Shown here: piece after piece, positions 1 to 7,375 of the stretch
How positions within the stretch are numbered: position 1 is the stretch's first letter
How the letters are laid out: every line of letters starts with the position of its first letter
NCBI GenBank assembly: GCA_046727755.1
Contig: JBKPDG010000190.1
Span: 1 to 12,950, forward strand
Source: JALZAA01 sp046727755
GTDB lineage: Bacteria; Actinomycetota; Acidimicrobiia; IMCC26256; JACDBD01
DNA length: 12,950 nt
Reading direction: 5' to 3'
Program-made: the position numbers and the translations under genes
The notes under the pieces: model-generated
Seen by the model: only the letters and a program-made list of their open reading frames with translations
Told to the model about the DNA's origin: nothing
Databases searched by the model: none

Positions 1-275
1 GGCCACTGTTTGGCCCGCACTGCCCTGGCAGCGAGGTTATTCCAGCGTTCTCTACTTGGTCTCCCGGACCCCCAACACCCCGCACCGCCCCTTCCGAACG
101 AGCTCCGCGGCATCGCCACCGGAAGACCCACGACCGGTATCACGGCGCAGGGGTGAGGAGTAGTACGCCCGAGATCCGCAGCCGTGTCAAGCGAGAACCG
201 CCTGCGAGCCGGCGTCGTGACCAGCACCGTCGCGCGTCGATGCTGCTCAGACGGCCCCGATTTTTTTCGGTCGGG
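1..275. other. Left-edge non-coding stretch
   Basis: No gene is supported here. The stretch lies downstream of the ThyX-like gene (stop codon at 276-278). It holds a possible leftward promoter (160-190), a short palindrome TGCC-CT-GGCA at 21-30, and a run of seven T at 261-267. Around the T run, CCCGA (256-260) can pair with TCGGG (271-275). Read on the minus strand, this is a weak hairpin with an A-rich loop just past the ThyX stop, not a clear intrinsic terminator. Reading frames that cross this region on the plus strand are antisense continuations of the ThyX-like gene. Confidence 0.4.
160..190 (-). promoter_or_regulatory. Possible leftward sigma-70-type promoter
   Basis: On the minus strand there is a perfect TTGACA (185-190) followed after 19 bp by TACTAC (160-165). 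The -35 is ideal. The spacer is 2 bp longer than optimal and the -10 is imperfect at its last base, although the next base is T. It would transcribe out of the left edge, so its gene would lie outside the window. This rests on motif reading alone. Confidence 0.3.
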
Positions 276-1880
276 CTACGAACGCGGGGCGGCGCGGCGC
301 TGCTCGGCGGCGCGCTCGGCCGTCAGGCGCTCGAGCTCGTACGTCGTGTGATCGACGTGACGCATCGCCGCCGCGACGGCGTGGTGACCGGCCTCGTCCG
401 CGATCAGCCGGTGCATCTCCTGGCAGACCCGGCGGTACGCGGGATGCCCCTGGGGCGAGGTCCGCAGCTCGAGCATGTGCATCGCCTCGCGGGCGTTCAT
501 CTGGACGACGAACCGGATGCGGTACGCGAGGGACACCGCGTACGGAGCGTGCTCCGGCAGGATCGGCGCCAGGGCCTCGTACAGGGCGGCGGAAACCCCC
601 ATGGCGTCCTCGAAGGGCCGGGCCTGGCCCGCCTCCACGACGGCCTCGGGAACGTCGTAGCCGAGGGCGGGCGACAGCTGCTGCCATTCGATCGTCAGCA
701 TCCGATGCCGCTGGAGGTCCCGGAAGGCCCCGTAGTCGCACTGAACGTCGAAGCGGTAGTCGGTGCGCTCGAAGGCCCGGCCGGGCTTGTGGCGGCGGTT
801 GACCCGCTCCCCCACGTACGCACGCAGCAGCGCGACCCGCTCGTCGGTCGAGAGCCGCCGCACCCGAGCCCGGATCTGATCCTCGGGAAGGTTCGTGTGC
901 GGGTAGCACACCGCGGCCAGGAGCTTCTCCTCGCCGTCGGGGTCGTAGTCGGTGAGAACCACCGCCGGGCGCGGCTCCGGGGCCTCGCCGCCGAGCAACC
1001 GGTCGACGGCGTCGGCCGTGGCCCGGCGCGTGCCGGAGAGATGTTCGGTCCAGGCGCCGCCGCGCTCGGGCCGGTCGACGCGGGACAGGAACGACGGGAT
1101 GACTTTCCGCAGTTCGCCGAGCATCAACGCCGCGTACTGTTGCGCCTCGGGCAGCAGATGCGCCCGCATTCGCAGCAGCAGCGCCTCGAACGCCTGACCG
1201 GTGCCGTAGATGCCGACGTTCGACAGCGTCGCCCCGGGCAGGATGCCACGGGCGGCGTCGCACGCCTTGGCCTTGATCGTCTGCTTGTACACGAAGTCGG
1301 AGTCGCCGGAGTCCTTCGGGTAGCGGGCGCGCGCCCAGTCCATGAGATCGGGGAGCATCCGGGCATAGGTGTCGAAGAGCACGTCGAGATCGGCGACGTA
1401 ACGCGCCCCCAACGGCGAGCGGGCGATCTCCGGATCGCGCCAGTACCGGTACCGTCCCCCGAGCCGGCTGTCGTACGGGATGTACCGGGTCGACTGCTCG
1501 AGATACGCCATGAGGCGTCCCCACTCGAGGATCTTGGTGAGCAAGTTCGACGCCTGCTCGCAGGCCAGGTGCACGCCGCCGAGCTGGGCCACCGAGTCGT
1601 CGCCGTACTCGAAGAAGACCCGCTCGTAGAGCTCCTCGGCCCGCCGGAGCCCGACGGTGGCGTCGACCGTGAGGTCGCCGGTGAGATCGAGATCACCGAC
1701 GAACTCGTCGAGGAAGAGTCGCCGCAGGCTCTTGGGCGAGCGTGAATAGCGGGCGAAGAGCGCGCCCTTGACGACCTCGGGCAGGTTCACGAGCGCGAAG
1801 ACGGGCGCGTCGAGGTTGGTGAAGTACGGGCGCAGCACCGCCTGCTCCTGCTCGGTGAAGCGCTCGGGCACGTACTGCAT
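276..1880 (-). CDS. Two-domain ThyX-like (FAD-dependent thymidylate synthase family) protein
   Basis: The 534-aa protein is about twice the usual ThyX length and reads as two ThyX-like halves. In the first half, residues 120-133 (WGR...EQSTRY) align with the ThyX signature RHRxxSxNExSxRY: the ESxR part is kept but RHR has become WGR. In the second half, residues 388-404 keep RHR (391-393) but lose the ESxR part (WQQLSP). The second half also keeps NAR (462-464), His468 and ELR (471-473), which match the C-terminal ThyX nucleotide/flavin-site segment. The equivalent segment of the first half is degraded (GTG at 226-228). ThyX methylates dUMP to dTMP using methylenetetrahydrofolate and NADPH with FAD. 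Whether this homologue does so is inference. The ATG at 1880 is chosen because homology begins there; longer frames run into the upstream gene. The 86-bp upstream gap has a TACGAT box and no strong ribosome binding site. Confidence 0.85.
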   Translation of the reverse strand: MQYVPERFTEQEQAVLRPYFTNLDAPVFALVNLPEVVKGALFARYSRSPKSLRRLFLDEFVGDLDLTGDLTVDATVGLRRAEELYERVFFEYGDDSVAQLGGVHLACEQASNLLTKILEWGRLMAYLEQSTRYIPYDSRLGGRYRYWRDPEIARSPLGARYVADLDVLFDTYARMLPDLMDWARARYPKDSGDSDFVYKQTIKAKACDAARGILPGATLSNVGIYGTGQAFEALLLRMRAHLLPEAQQYAALMLGELRKVIPSFLSRVDRPERGGAWTEHLSGTRRATADAVDRLLGGEAPEPRPAVVLTDYDPDGEEKLLAAVCYPHTNLPEDQIRARVRRLSTDERVALLRAYVGERVNRRHKPGRAFERTDYRFDVQCDYGAFRDLQRHRMLTIEWQQLSPALGYDVPEAVVEAGQARPFEDAMGVSAALYEALAPILPEHAPYAVSLAYRIRFVVQMNAREAMHMLELRTSPQGHPAYRRVCQEMHRLIADEAGHHAVAAAMRHVDHTTYELERLTAERAAEQRRAAPRS

Positions 1881-1912
1881 TCGCGGTTCCGGGTCCGGTG
1901 GACGGGAGGCCG

Positions 1913-1918
1913 ATCGTA
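1913..1918 (-). promoter_or_regulatory. Possible -10 box for the ThyX-like gene
   Basis: TACGAT on the minus strand fits the TAnnnT pattern and lies 32 nt before the ATG at 1880, giving a leader of about 25 nt. No good -35 hexamer is visible 16-18 bp upstream. The gene could instead be read from the helY operon, since the intergenic gap is only 86 bp. Confidence 0.2.
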
Positions 1919-1966
1919 CCGGCGCCCTTCGCGGGGTCGGCGGATGGGCCGGCGGGTAGCGGCGCC

Positions 1967-2644
1967 TTACAAGAGCAGCCGGAGGGCGGCGGGAGCGAGC
2001 GTCACGGCAAGGCGGTCGGTCCGGCCCCGCCGGTGTCCGTCGACCTCGACGGGCAGGCGCCGGCCGGCGACGTCCACCTCCACCCGGCGCGCCCGACCGG
2101 TCCGGACGTCGGGATGGGGGACGTGTGTCCCCGTCGGGAGCCGACGCCGCATCCCGGCGCGCGCCCGGCGAGTGAGCGCGTACACCTGGACCTCGGCCCA
2201 TCCGTCGCCGGGATGGCCGCGGGGAATCAAGTCCGCTCGCCGCAGGAACTGGCCGTTCGCCACGACCACGGTGGTGGCGCGACCGGTGAACCATGGACGC
2301 CCGTCGACCCGCACCGTGATGTCCGCGCCGCGGGCGTTCCATCGCAGCCGGTCCGGCGGCGGGCCGAGCACGACGGCGTTGACGGCGAGATCGGCGCCGT
2401 CCTCGGGCCCGATCGCGAGGGCGTCGATGGCGACCTCGGTCGTCGCGTCGGCCTCGCCACTCCCGGGCGCGAGACCGAGGGCACGCGCGAGGTCGGATGT
2501 GGGCGACGGTCGGAATCGCACCCGCGCGCCCCGTCGGCGCGTTGCGACGGCGGCGAGATCGGCGTCGTCGCCTGCGACCTCGATGTCGGGTTGGCCCGAG
2601 GGGGCGCGGCCCCACGGCTCGCCGGGCCGCGGCGGCCGCGTCAC
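1967..2644 (-). CDS. YegS/diacylglycerol-kinase C-terminal-domain protein lacking the kinase motif
   Basis: The protein is 225 aa. Residues 90-225 match the C-terminal beta-sandwich of YegS/BmrU/diacylglycerol kinases: VVVANGQF at 126-133, a GTHVPHPDV stretch at 172-180 like the family's G-x-H-x-x-x-P-x-V, and VDGHRRG at 201-207 like the VDGE motif before the terminal P-A-L stretch. Residues 42-58 (VRFRPSPTSDLARALGL) resemble the kinase segment P-x-GT-x-ND-x-AR-x-LG, but GT and N are gone. The GGDGT nucleotide-binding motif and the N-terminal half are absent, so catalysis is unlikely. The GTG start (2642-2644) overlaps the helY stop in GTGA, which sets the start and implies translational coupling. 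Homology upstream of this GTG is lacking. Its ligand is unknown; a lipid- or nucleotide-binding role is only inferred from the fold. Confidence 0.8.
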   Translation of the reverse strand: MTRPPRPGEPWGRAPSGQPDIEVAGDDADLAAVATRRRGARVRFRPSPTSDLARALGLAPGSGEADATTEVAIDALAIGPEDGADLAVNAVVLGPPPDRLRWNARGADITVRVDGRPWFTGRATTVVVANGQFLRRADLIPRGHPGDGWAEVQVYALTRRARAGMRRRLPTGTHVPHPDVRTGRARRVEVDVAGRRLPVEVDGHRRGRTDRLAVTLAPAALRLLL

Positions 2645-5307
2645 CGGCCGACGACGCTCGACGCCGCGATCACGCCGCGGAAGCAGGCATCGGCAGAAGC
2701 GCGCGCGGTGGCGCGCGTCGCCGGCTCGGGCGCGACCTCGGCGATCTGTCGGAGGAGGTCGATGCACTGCTTGACGTGGCGTACGAAGTCGCCGCCGGTC
2801 ATGTCGTCGTCGTCCTCCAACACGTCGGCGAGGTCCTCGCCCGCAACCCACGCGTAGGCGTGGGGCACGAACCCCGGGTCCGGCGGGCGGGTCTCCGACA
2901 GGCCGGCGTCGTCTTCGTTGTGATTGAGATCACGTGCGATGCGGTCCAGCGCACGCCATCGTGTCGCGAGCTCCGACGTCGGCCATCGTTGCGGCGGCAG
3001 CGGACCGGAGGCGTCAGGACCGCGGCGCTCGTAGGTGAAGCACGACACGAGTGCGGCGAGCTCGGCGGCGTCGAGATCGTCGAGAAGCTCTTCGCGCAGT
3101 GACTCGGCGACCACCAGATCCGTCTCGGTGTACAGGTGGGCCAGGACCTTGCCCCACTCGGTGACCGACCAGTCGTCGACGTATCCCCATGCTTCGAGGA
3201 TGCGCAGGACACGGTCGAACTGACGGGCGAGGCTCTCGCTGCGGCCGCGCACGCGTCGTTCGAGGCGCGCCACATCGCGTTCGAGGCGCTCGGCCGATGC
3301 GGCCGCGCGCACCCGTGATTCGCGCTCGCTGTCGGCTGCGACCGGGTGCGCGGCGACCTGTGCCTCGAGATCCGATGCTCGGGATGCCGCGTCCCGATCG
3401 CCATGGCGATCGTCGCGGGATGGTCGCACGCGCCGCAGGCGATCCGCGGCTTCTCGCCGGAAGCCGCTGTTGCGTGGCGCGTACGGCACCGGTAGCTCGA
3501 TCTGCCCCGCGGGCGCAGGCGGCCCGTCGAAGTCGTCGGGACCAAGGCGGACGAGCTCGCGTCCTTCGCTCAGCGCGAGCACCCGCGGCGTGCCCCGGCG
3601 ACTCCGCTCGTGGCCGAGCACGGCGACGCGACCGTGCCGGCGGACCCCGGCGAGGACATCACCCGGCCGGAGACGCTCGAGCGCGTCGGCGGCGCGCCTG
3701 GCGTTCCCGCGGTTGCGCCGCTCGGCGTCAAGCGCGGCGCTGAGACGGCGGTACTCGTCGATGTCGCCGGGACCCCGCCGGGCCGTGGCGCGGTGCCGGG
3801 CAAGTTGCCCGCGGCTGCGTTCCAGTTGCCGCTCGAGCGAGACGACATCGCGGTCGGTCTGGAACTGCGCGAACGACAGGTTGAGCAGATGGTGCGCGAC
3901 GTCCGCCGGATAGCGCTGCACCAGGTTGACGGCCATGTTGTACGTGGGGCGGAACGAGGAACGCAACGCATAGGTGCGGCGCGAAGCAAGCGACGCGACC
4001 TGGTCGAAGGGCACGAACGGGCTCCAGCACACGACTGCGTACCCGACGTCGTCGATCCCGCGCCGTCCGGCGCGCCCGGTGAGCTGCGTGTACTCACCCG
4101 GGGTCAGGAACTCGTGCTGCTCGCCGGTGAACTTCGACAACTTCTCGATCACGACCGTCCGGGCGGGCATGTTGATGCCGAGGGACAGCGTCTCGGTCGC
4201 GAAGACCATCTTCACGAGACCGGCCGCGAAGGCTTGCTCGACCGCTTCCTTCATCGGCGGGACCATGCCGGCGTGGTGGGCGGCGAGGCCGGCTTCGAGA
4301 CCGGTGATCCACTCGCCATAGCGCAGAACCTCGAGATCGTCGTCCGAGAGGGCGTCGGTGTGCTCCTCGGCGATGCGGCGGATCTCGGTCCGTTCGTCCG
4401 AGGCGGTGAGCCGGAGCCCACCGGTGACGCACTGCTGGACGGCCTGGTCGCATCCGGCCCGGCTGAAGACGAACGTGATGGCCGGCAGCATGCTTCGATC
4501 GGCCAGCTCGTCGACGATCTCGACGCGCCGCGGGGTCCGGAGCCGGCCGCGCGGGCGTCCACGCCCTCCGGGCGCCCGTCCGCCGCGCGCGTCGAGGCGC
4601 GCCGCCTCGGGATTGGGTCGCGCCTCCCGGTCCCGTTCGACAAACGTCGGCAACAGGTGGACCTGGTCGCTCCCCCGCTCCCCCACCATGTAGAGGTGCT
4701 CGAGGCGCACCGGGCGCCGCTCCTCGATCACCGCCGTCGTCTCGCCCCGAACCGTCTCGACCCACGCCGCGAACTCCTCTGCGTTCGAGACGGTGGCCGA
4801 GAGGCACACCACCCTGACGTCGGACGGAAGGTGGATGATCACCTCCTCCCACACCGCGCCGCGGTACGGGTCCTGCAGGTAGTGCACCTCGTCGAGGATC
4901 ACGAAGCGAAGACCATCGAGCGCCGACGACCGCGCGTAGATCATGTTGCGCAGCACCTCGGTCGTCATGACGACCACCGGCGCGTTGCCGTTGATGGAGT
5001 TGTCACCGGTGAGGAGGCCGACGCGTTCGGCGCCGTGCTCCCGGCTGAGATCACCGAACTTCTGGTTGGACAACGCCTTGAGCGGCGTCGTGTAGAAGGC
5101 CTTTCCTCCGTCGTCCAGCGCAGTGATGATGGCGTACTCCGCGACCACGGTCTTGCCGGCTCCGGTTGGCGCGGCGACGAGCACCGACTCGCCATGGTCG
5201 ACGGCGTCGAGTGCGCGGCGCTGGAAGCCGTCGAGCGGGAAGGGCCGGCTGAACTCGAAGGACCCGCGCCGGTTGGCGTGCTCGTCTGCGACGCGGGCTT
5301 CCGTCAC
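2641..5307 (-). CDS. helY: SKI2-like DEAD/DEAH-box helicase HelY
   Basis: This 888-aa superfamily 2 helicase is of the Ski2/Mtr4-related HelY type. Motif I is APTGAGKT (46-53), motif II is DEVH (139-142), motif III is SAT (170-172), and motif VI lies in QLTGRAGRRG (408-417). An Arg/Gly-rich linker at about 228-262 separates RecA1 and RecA2. The C-terminal 190 residues match the DSHCT domain, including GGDFVRHVKQCIDLL. ATP-driven RNA or DNA unwinding is expected from the family; the substrate in actinobacteria is not well defined. The start is GTG at 5305-5307, four bases after the stop of the upstream 80-aa gene. A GAGG lies only 2 nt before the GTG, which is close for a ribosome binding site. 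Placement after tatC matches Mycobacterium (Rv2093c-Rv2092c). The stop overlaps the start of the next gene. Confidence 0.93.
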   Translation of the reverse strand: MTEARVADEHANRRGSFEFSRPFPLDGFQRRALDAVDHGESVLVAAPTGAGKTVVAEYAIITALDDGGKAFYTTPLKALSNQKFGDLSREHGAERVGLLTGDNSINGNAPVVVMTTEVLRNMIYARSSALDGLRFVILDEVHYLQDPYRGAVWEEVIIHLPSDVRVVCLSATVSNAEEFAAWVETVRGETTAVIEERRPVRLEHLYMVGERGSDQVHLLPTFVERDREARPNPEAARLDARGGRAPGGRGRPRGRLRTPRRVEIVDELADRSMLPAITFVFSRAGCDQAVQQCVTGGLRLTASDERTEIRRIAEEHTDALSDDDLEVLRYGEWITGLEAGLAAHHAGMVPPMKEAVEQAFAAGLVKMVFATETLSLGINMPARTVVIEKLSKFTGEQHEFLTPGEYTQLTGRAGRRGIDDVGYAVVCWSPFVPFDQVASLASRRTYALRSSFRPTYNMAVNLVQRYPADVAHHLLNLSFAQFQTDRDVVSLERQLERSRGQLARHRATARRGPGDIDEYRRLSAALDAERRNRGNARRAADALERLRPGDVLAGVRRHGRVAVLGHERSRRGTPRVLALSEGRELVRLGPDDFDGPPAPAGQIELPVPYAPRNSGFRREAADRLRRVRPSRDDRHGDRDAASRASDLEAQVAAHPVAADSERESRVRAAASAERLERDVARLERRVRGRSESLARQFDRVLRILEAWGYVDDWSVTEWGKVLAHLYTETDLVVAESLREELLDDLDAAELAALVSCFTYERRGPDASGPLPPQRWPTSELATRWRALDRIARDLNHNEDDAGLSETRPPDPGFVPHAYAWVAGEDLADVLEDDDDMTGGDFVRHVKQCIDLLRQIAEVAPEPATRATARASADACFRGVIAASSVVGR

Positions 5308-5311
5308 GACC

Positions 5312-5554
5312 TCACGGAGTGCTCGCGGGCGGCGGGCTTGGTGGCGTCGACTCGGGTGGCAATGTCGCTTCCGGCACCGAGACCGGCGTGCTGATGCTCG
5401 GCTGATCCGATCCCGAGTCGTCGCCCGGCCGCAGAAACCAGATCAGGGCAGCGGTGACGACGAGGACGCCGATCACGGCCGCAACCGCCGTGAGCACCTC
5501 GCTCCGGCTCCGCGGAGGTCGGTACGCATCGCGCCGGCGCCGAGGCGGGCTCAT
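5312..5554 (-). CDS. Small single-pass membrane protein with proline-rich tail
   Basis: I do not recognise a family for this 80-aa protein. It starts with an Arg-rich segment (residues 4-18), followed by one hydrophobic helix (about 20-41, ending ALIWFL). An acidic patch follows (GDDSGSD) and then a Pro/Ser/Thr-rich tail to the C-terminus. By the positive-inside rule the N-terminus is cytoplasmic and the tail is outside. The ATG (5552-5554) overlaps the tatC stop in ATGA, and helY starts four bases after its TGA, so it sits tightly inside a tatA-tatC-helY operon. Codon use is GC-rich like its neighbours. A role in Tat export or as a membrane anchor would be guesswork. The overlap pattern is the main evidence that it is a real gene. 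Confidence 0.75.
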   Translation of the reverse strand: MSPPRRRRDAYRPPRSRSEVLTAVAAVIGVLVVTAALIWFLRPGDDSGSDQPSISTPVSVPEATLPPESTPPSPPPASTP

Positions 5555-6279
5555 CGCTTCATCACCCTCCCGATGATGATCGACATCTCGTAGAAGATGT
5601 ACATCGGCGCCGCCATGAAGAACAACGAGTACGGGTCCTGACTGGGCGTAATGACGGCGGCGAACACCACGATGATCACGGCCGCCGGCCGGCGCCATTG
5701 CCGAAGCTGCCGCGTCGTCAACACGCGGGCGAGCAGCAGGAACACCAGCACCACGGGGAACTCGAACGCAACACCGAACGCCACGGTCATGAGCGAGACG
5801 AACGACAGGTACTTGTCGGCGGTCAGCTCGGGTCGTAGCTGGGATCCACCGACGTCGAGGAGGAACTCGAGGGCCTTCGGCAGCGTCAGGAACGCGACGA
5901 GCCCACCCAGCGCGAACAAGACGATCGACGAGAAGACGAAAGGGATCGCGTAGCGCTTCTCGTTCGGGTTGAGCCCCGGCGTGATGAAGCGCCACAGCTC
6001 GAACAGCCAGACGGGCAGTGCGAGCACGATGCCCCCGTACGTGGCGATCTTGATGCGAGTCAGAAACGCGTCGAGCGGACCGAGGAAGATCAGGGCGTCC
6101 TTCTCGCCCGCCGTCGCATCCTGGTAGTACGTGATGAGGAACTTGATGATCGACTCGGAGAAGATGAAGCAGAAGATCGCGCCGATCGTGACCGCAATGA
6201 GCGAGATGACGATCCTGCGCCGAAGCTCGGTCAGATGCTCGACGACCGTCATGCGGCCGCCGCTCTCGGGGGTTGCCAC
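5551..6279 (-). CDS. tatC: Twin-arginine translocase subunit TatC
   Basis: This 242-aa polytopic inner-membrane protein is the receptor subunit of the Tat system, which binds twin-arginine signal peptides and recruits TatA for export of folded proteins. Visible landmarks are the N-terminal EHLTELRRRI (14-23), the loop FxxPGLNPNEKRY (98-110) with the conserved Glu107 that corresponds to the glutamate needed for signal-peptide binding, and TPSQDPYSL (211-219) with the conserved Asp215 between the last two helices. About six hydrophobic segments are present. The length is normal. The GTG at 6277-6279 is eight bases after the tatA stop. An internal ATG (6250-6252) just before TVVEHL is an equally reasonable start, and neither has a strong ribosome binding site. 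The stop overlaps the next gene's ATG. Confidence 0.95.
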   Translation of the reverse strand: MATPESGGRMTVVEHLTELRRRIVISLIAVTIGAIFCFIFSESIIKFLITYYQDATAGEKDALIFLGPLDAFLTRIKIATYGGIVLALPVWLFELWRFITPGLNPNEKRYAIPFVFSSIVLFALGGLVAFLTLPKALEFLLDVGGSQLRPELTADKYLSFVSLMTVAFGVAFEFPVVLVFLLLARVLTTRQLRQWRRPAAVIIVVFAAVITPSQDPYSLFFMAAPMYIFYEMSIIIGRVMKR

Positions 6280-6287
6280 GGAGCCCG

Positions 6288-6575
6288 TTACGAGGTGGTG
6301 TCAGCCGGCGGCGGCTCGGGAGGCGCGGGGTGGTCGGGCTTGCGGGCTTCGATCTGTCGGGGGGTGTTGTCGACGTTGGCTCCGGAACCGGGTTGCTCGT
6401 CGTCGTCCTCGCGGAAGGCGCCCTCGATGTCGTCCCGGAGGCCCTGCTGGAACTTGCGGAACTCGCGGTACCCGCGCCCGACCTGCCGGCCGAGCTGGGG
6501 CAGCTTGCTCGGGCCGAACACGACGAGCGCCACGATGAGCACCACGAGGATCTCGAGCGGGCCGATCTGGGGCAA
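6288..6575 (-). CDS. tatA: Sec-independent translocase protein TatA/TatB family
   Basis: This 95-aa protein begins IGPLEILVVLIVALVVFGP (4-22), a short membrane helix followed by the FGP hinge. An amphipathic helix comes next (SKLPQLGRQVGRGYREFRKF, 23-42), and the tail is acidic and then proline-rich. This is the TatA/TatB plan; tail length and gene order before tatC favour TatA. It would form the pore-like or membrane-thinning part of the Tat translocase. The start is TTG (6573-6575): no ATG or GTG fits the conserved N-terminus, and a strong ribosome binding site AAAGGAG lies 5 nt upstream. The frame is open far upstream, through the antisense of the phosphodiesterase gene into lepB, so the start cannot be set by a stop codon. 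The Shine-Dalgarno sequence and family alignment decide it. Confidence 0.9.
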   Translation of the reverse strand: MPQIGPLEILVVLIVALVVFGPSKLPQLGRQVGRGYREFRKFQQGLRDDIEGAFREDDDEQPGSGANVDNTPRQIEARKPDHPAPPEPPPADTTS

Positions 6576-6580
6576 TCGAG

Positions 6581-6587
6581 CTCCTTT
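6581..6587 (-). promoter_or_regulatory. Ribosome binding site setting the tatA TTG start
   Basis: On the minus strand the sequence AAAGGAG lies 5 nt before the TTG. It is the best Shine-Dalgarno match I saw in the window and supports a TTG start for tatA, even though the reading frame extends much further upstream. Confidence 0.75.
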
Positions 6588-6608
6588 CGTGGCCTGGCTA
6601 CGGGCTCG

Positions 6609-6614
6609 ATGGTA
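6609..6614 (-). promoter_or_regulatory. Possible tatA -10 box overlapping the phosphodiesterase start
   Basis: The minus-strand TACCAT (TAnnnT pattern) lies 33 nt before the tatA TTG and covers the plus-strand ATG of the divergent phosphodiesterase gene. Only 33 bp separate the two start codons, so any tatA promoter must lie inside the phosphodiesterase gene. No good -35 is seen at 17 bp (GGTCGC). Confidence 0.22.
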
Positions 6615-7340
6615 GTGACGCGGGCACCCGTGCGACCGATCACGTTCGCCCACCGGGGCGCCCGCACCGAGGCACCCGAGAACACGATGCCGGCGTTCCG
6701 GCGCGCCCTCGAGCTCGGCGCCCGGGGCCTCGAGACGGATGCGTGGGTGTCGGCGGACGGCGAGGTCGTGCTCGTCCACGATCGCGTCGCCCGCCGGGGC
6801 CTGCGCCGCCGCAACGTCACCAAGTCGTCCGCCGCCGATCTGGCCGCGCTGGGCGTACCTCGCCTCGCCGACCTCTATGCCGAGCTCGGCTCGGCGTTCG
6901 AGCTGTCGATCGACGTCAAGGACCGCGCCGCCGCCGAGCCGATCGTCGAGCTCGCCCGGGCCGCCGGCGACGGCGCTCCCGGAAGCCTGTGGCTCTGCCA
7001 CGCCAGCGTCCGCTTCCTCGCCGGCCTGCGCGAGGCCGTGCCGGACGTGAAGCTCGTGCACTCTCGCCGTCGCCAGCACATCCAGACGCCGCTCGAGCGC
7101 CACGCCGCCGACCTGGCCGCAGCCGGGATCGACACCATGAACCTCCACCACTCGGAATGGACCGCCGGGCTCGTCGCGCTGTTCCACCGCTTCGACGTGC
7201 ACGCGTTCGCCTGGGACGTCCAAGAGGTCCGCCACCTGCGATCGATGTTGGACCTGGGCGTCGACGCCGTGTACTGCGATCGCGTCGACCGCATGGTCGC
7301 CACCGTGGCCGAATGGACCGAATCGCCGGACCGCGACTGA
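6609..7340 (+). CDS. Glycerophosphodiester phosphodiesterase family protein
   Basis: This 243-aa protein has a GDPD-type TIM-barrel signature: AHRGA (14-18) with catalytic His15, APENTMPAF (22-30), LETDAWVSADGEVVLVHD (41-58) with metal ligands Glu42 and Asp44 and catalytic His57, and FELSIDVK (97-104) with Glu98, the third metal ligand. Near the C-terminus, AWDV (201-204) and GVDAVYCDRVDRM (217-229) match the family end. The enzyme hydrolyses glycerophosphodiesters to sn-glycerol 3-phosphate and an alcohol. No signal peptide is seen, so it is probably cytoplasmic. The length is typical. The ATG at 6609 is used; GTG codons at 6615 and 6630 are alternatives and no ribosome binding site discriminates. 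It is the only gene inside the minus-strand block that runs the other way, between lepB and tatA. Confidence 0.9.
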   Translation: MVVTRAPVRPITFAHRGARTEAPENTMPAFRRALELGARGLETDAWVSADGEVVLVHDRVARRGLRRRNVTKSSAADLAALGVPRLADLYAELGSAFELSIDVKDRAAAEPIVELARAAGDGAPGSLWLCHASVRFLAGLREAVPDVKLVHSRRRQHIQTPLERHAADLAAAGIDTMNLHHSEWTAGLVALFHRFDVHAFAWDVQEVRHLRSMLDLGVDAVYCDRVDRMVATVAEWTESPDRD

Positions 7341-7375
7341 CTCGCGGGCTCCTCGTGAAAGGGGCACCTCCGGCA

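Noticed and set aside
40..124. A 5S-rRNA-like outline on the minus strand: ends TTCCGGTG and CGCTGGAA can form an 8-bp terminal helix (two G-U pairs) and the 3' part has GGGAGACC...AGTAG.
   Set aside because: It is only 85 nt, about 30 short of 5S rRNA, and lacks the conserved CCGAAC loop on that strand. There are no neighbouring rRNA genes.
261..267. Seven-T run as an intrinsic terminator on the plus strand.
   Set aside because: No plus-strand gene ends upstream and no stable stem directly precedes it.
153..1745. Long plus-strand open frame opposite the ThyX-like gene.
   Set aside because: It is an antisense shadow of a well-supported gene at high GC, with no recognisable domain.
3610..5394. 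594-codon plus-strand open frame opposite helY.
   Set aside because: It has no domain or ribosome binding site and lies fully antisense to a helicase with all its motifs; ordinary for this GC content.
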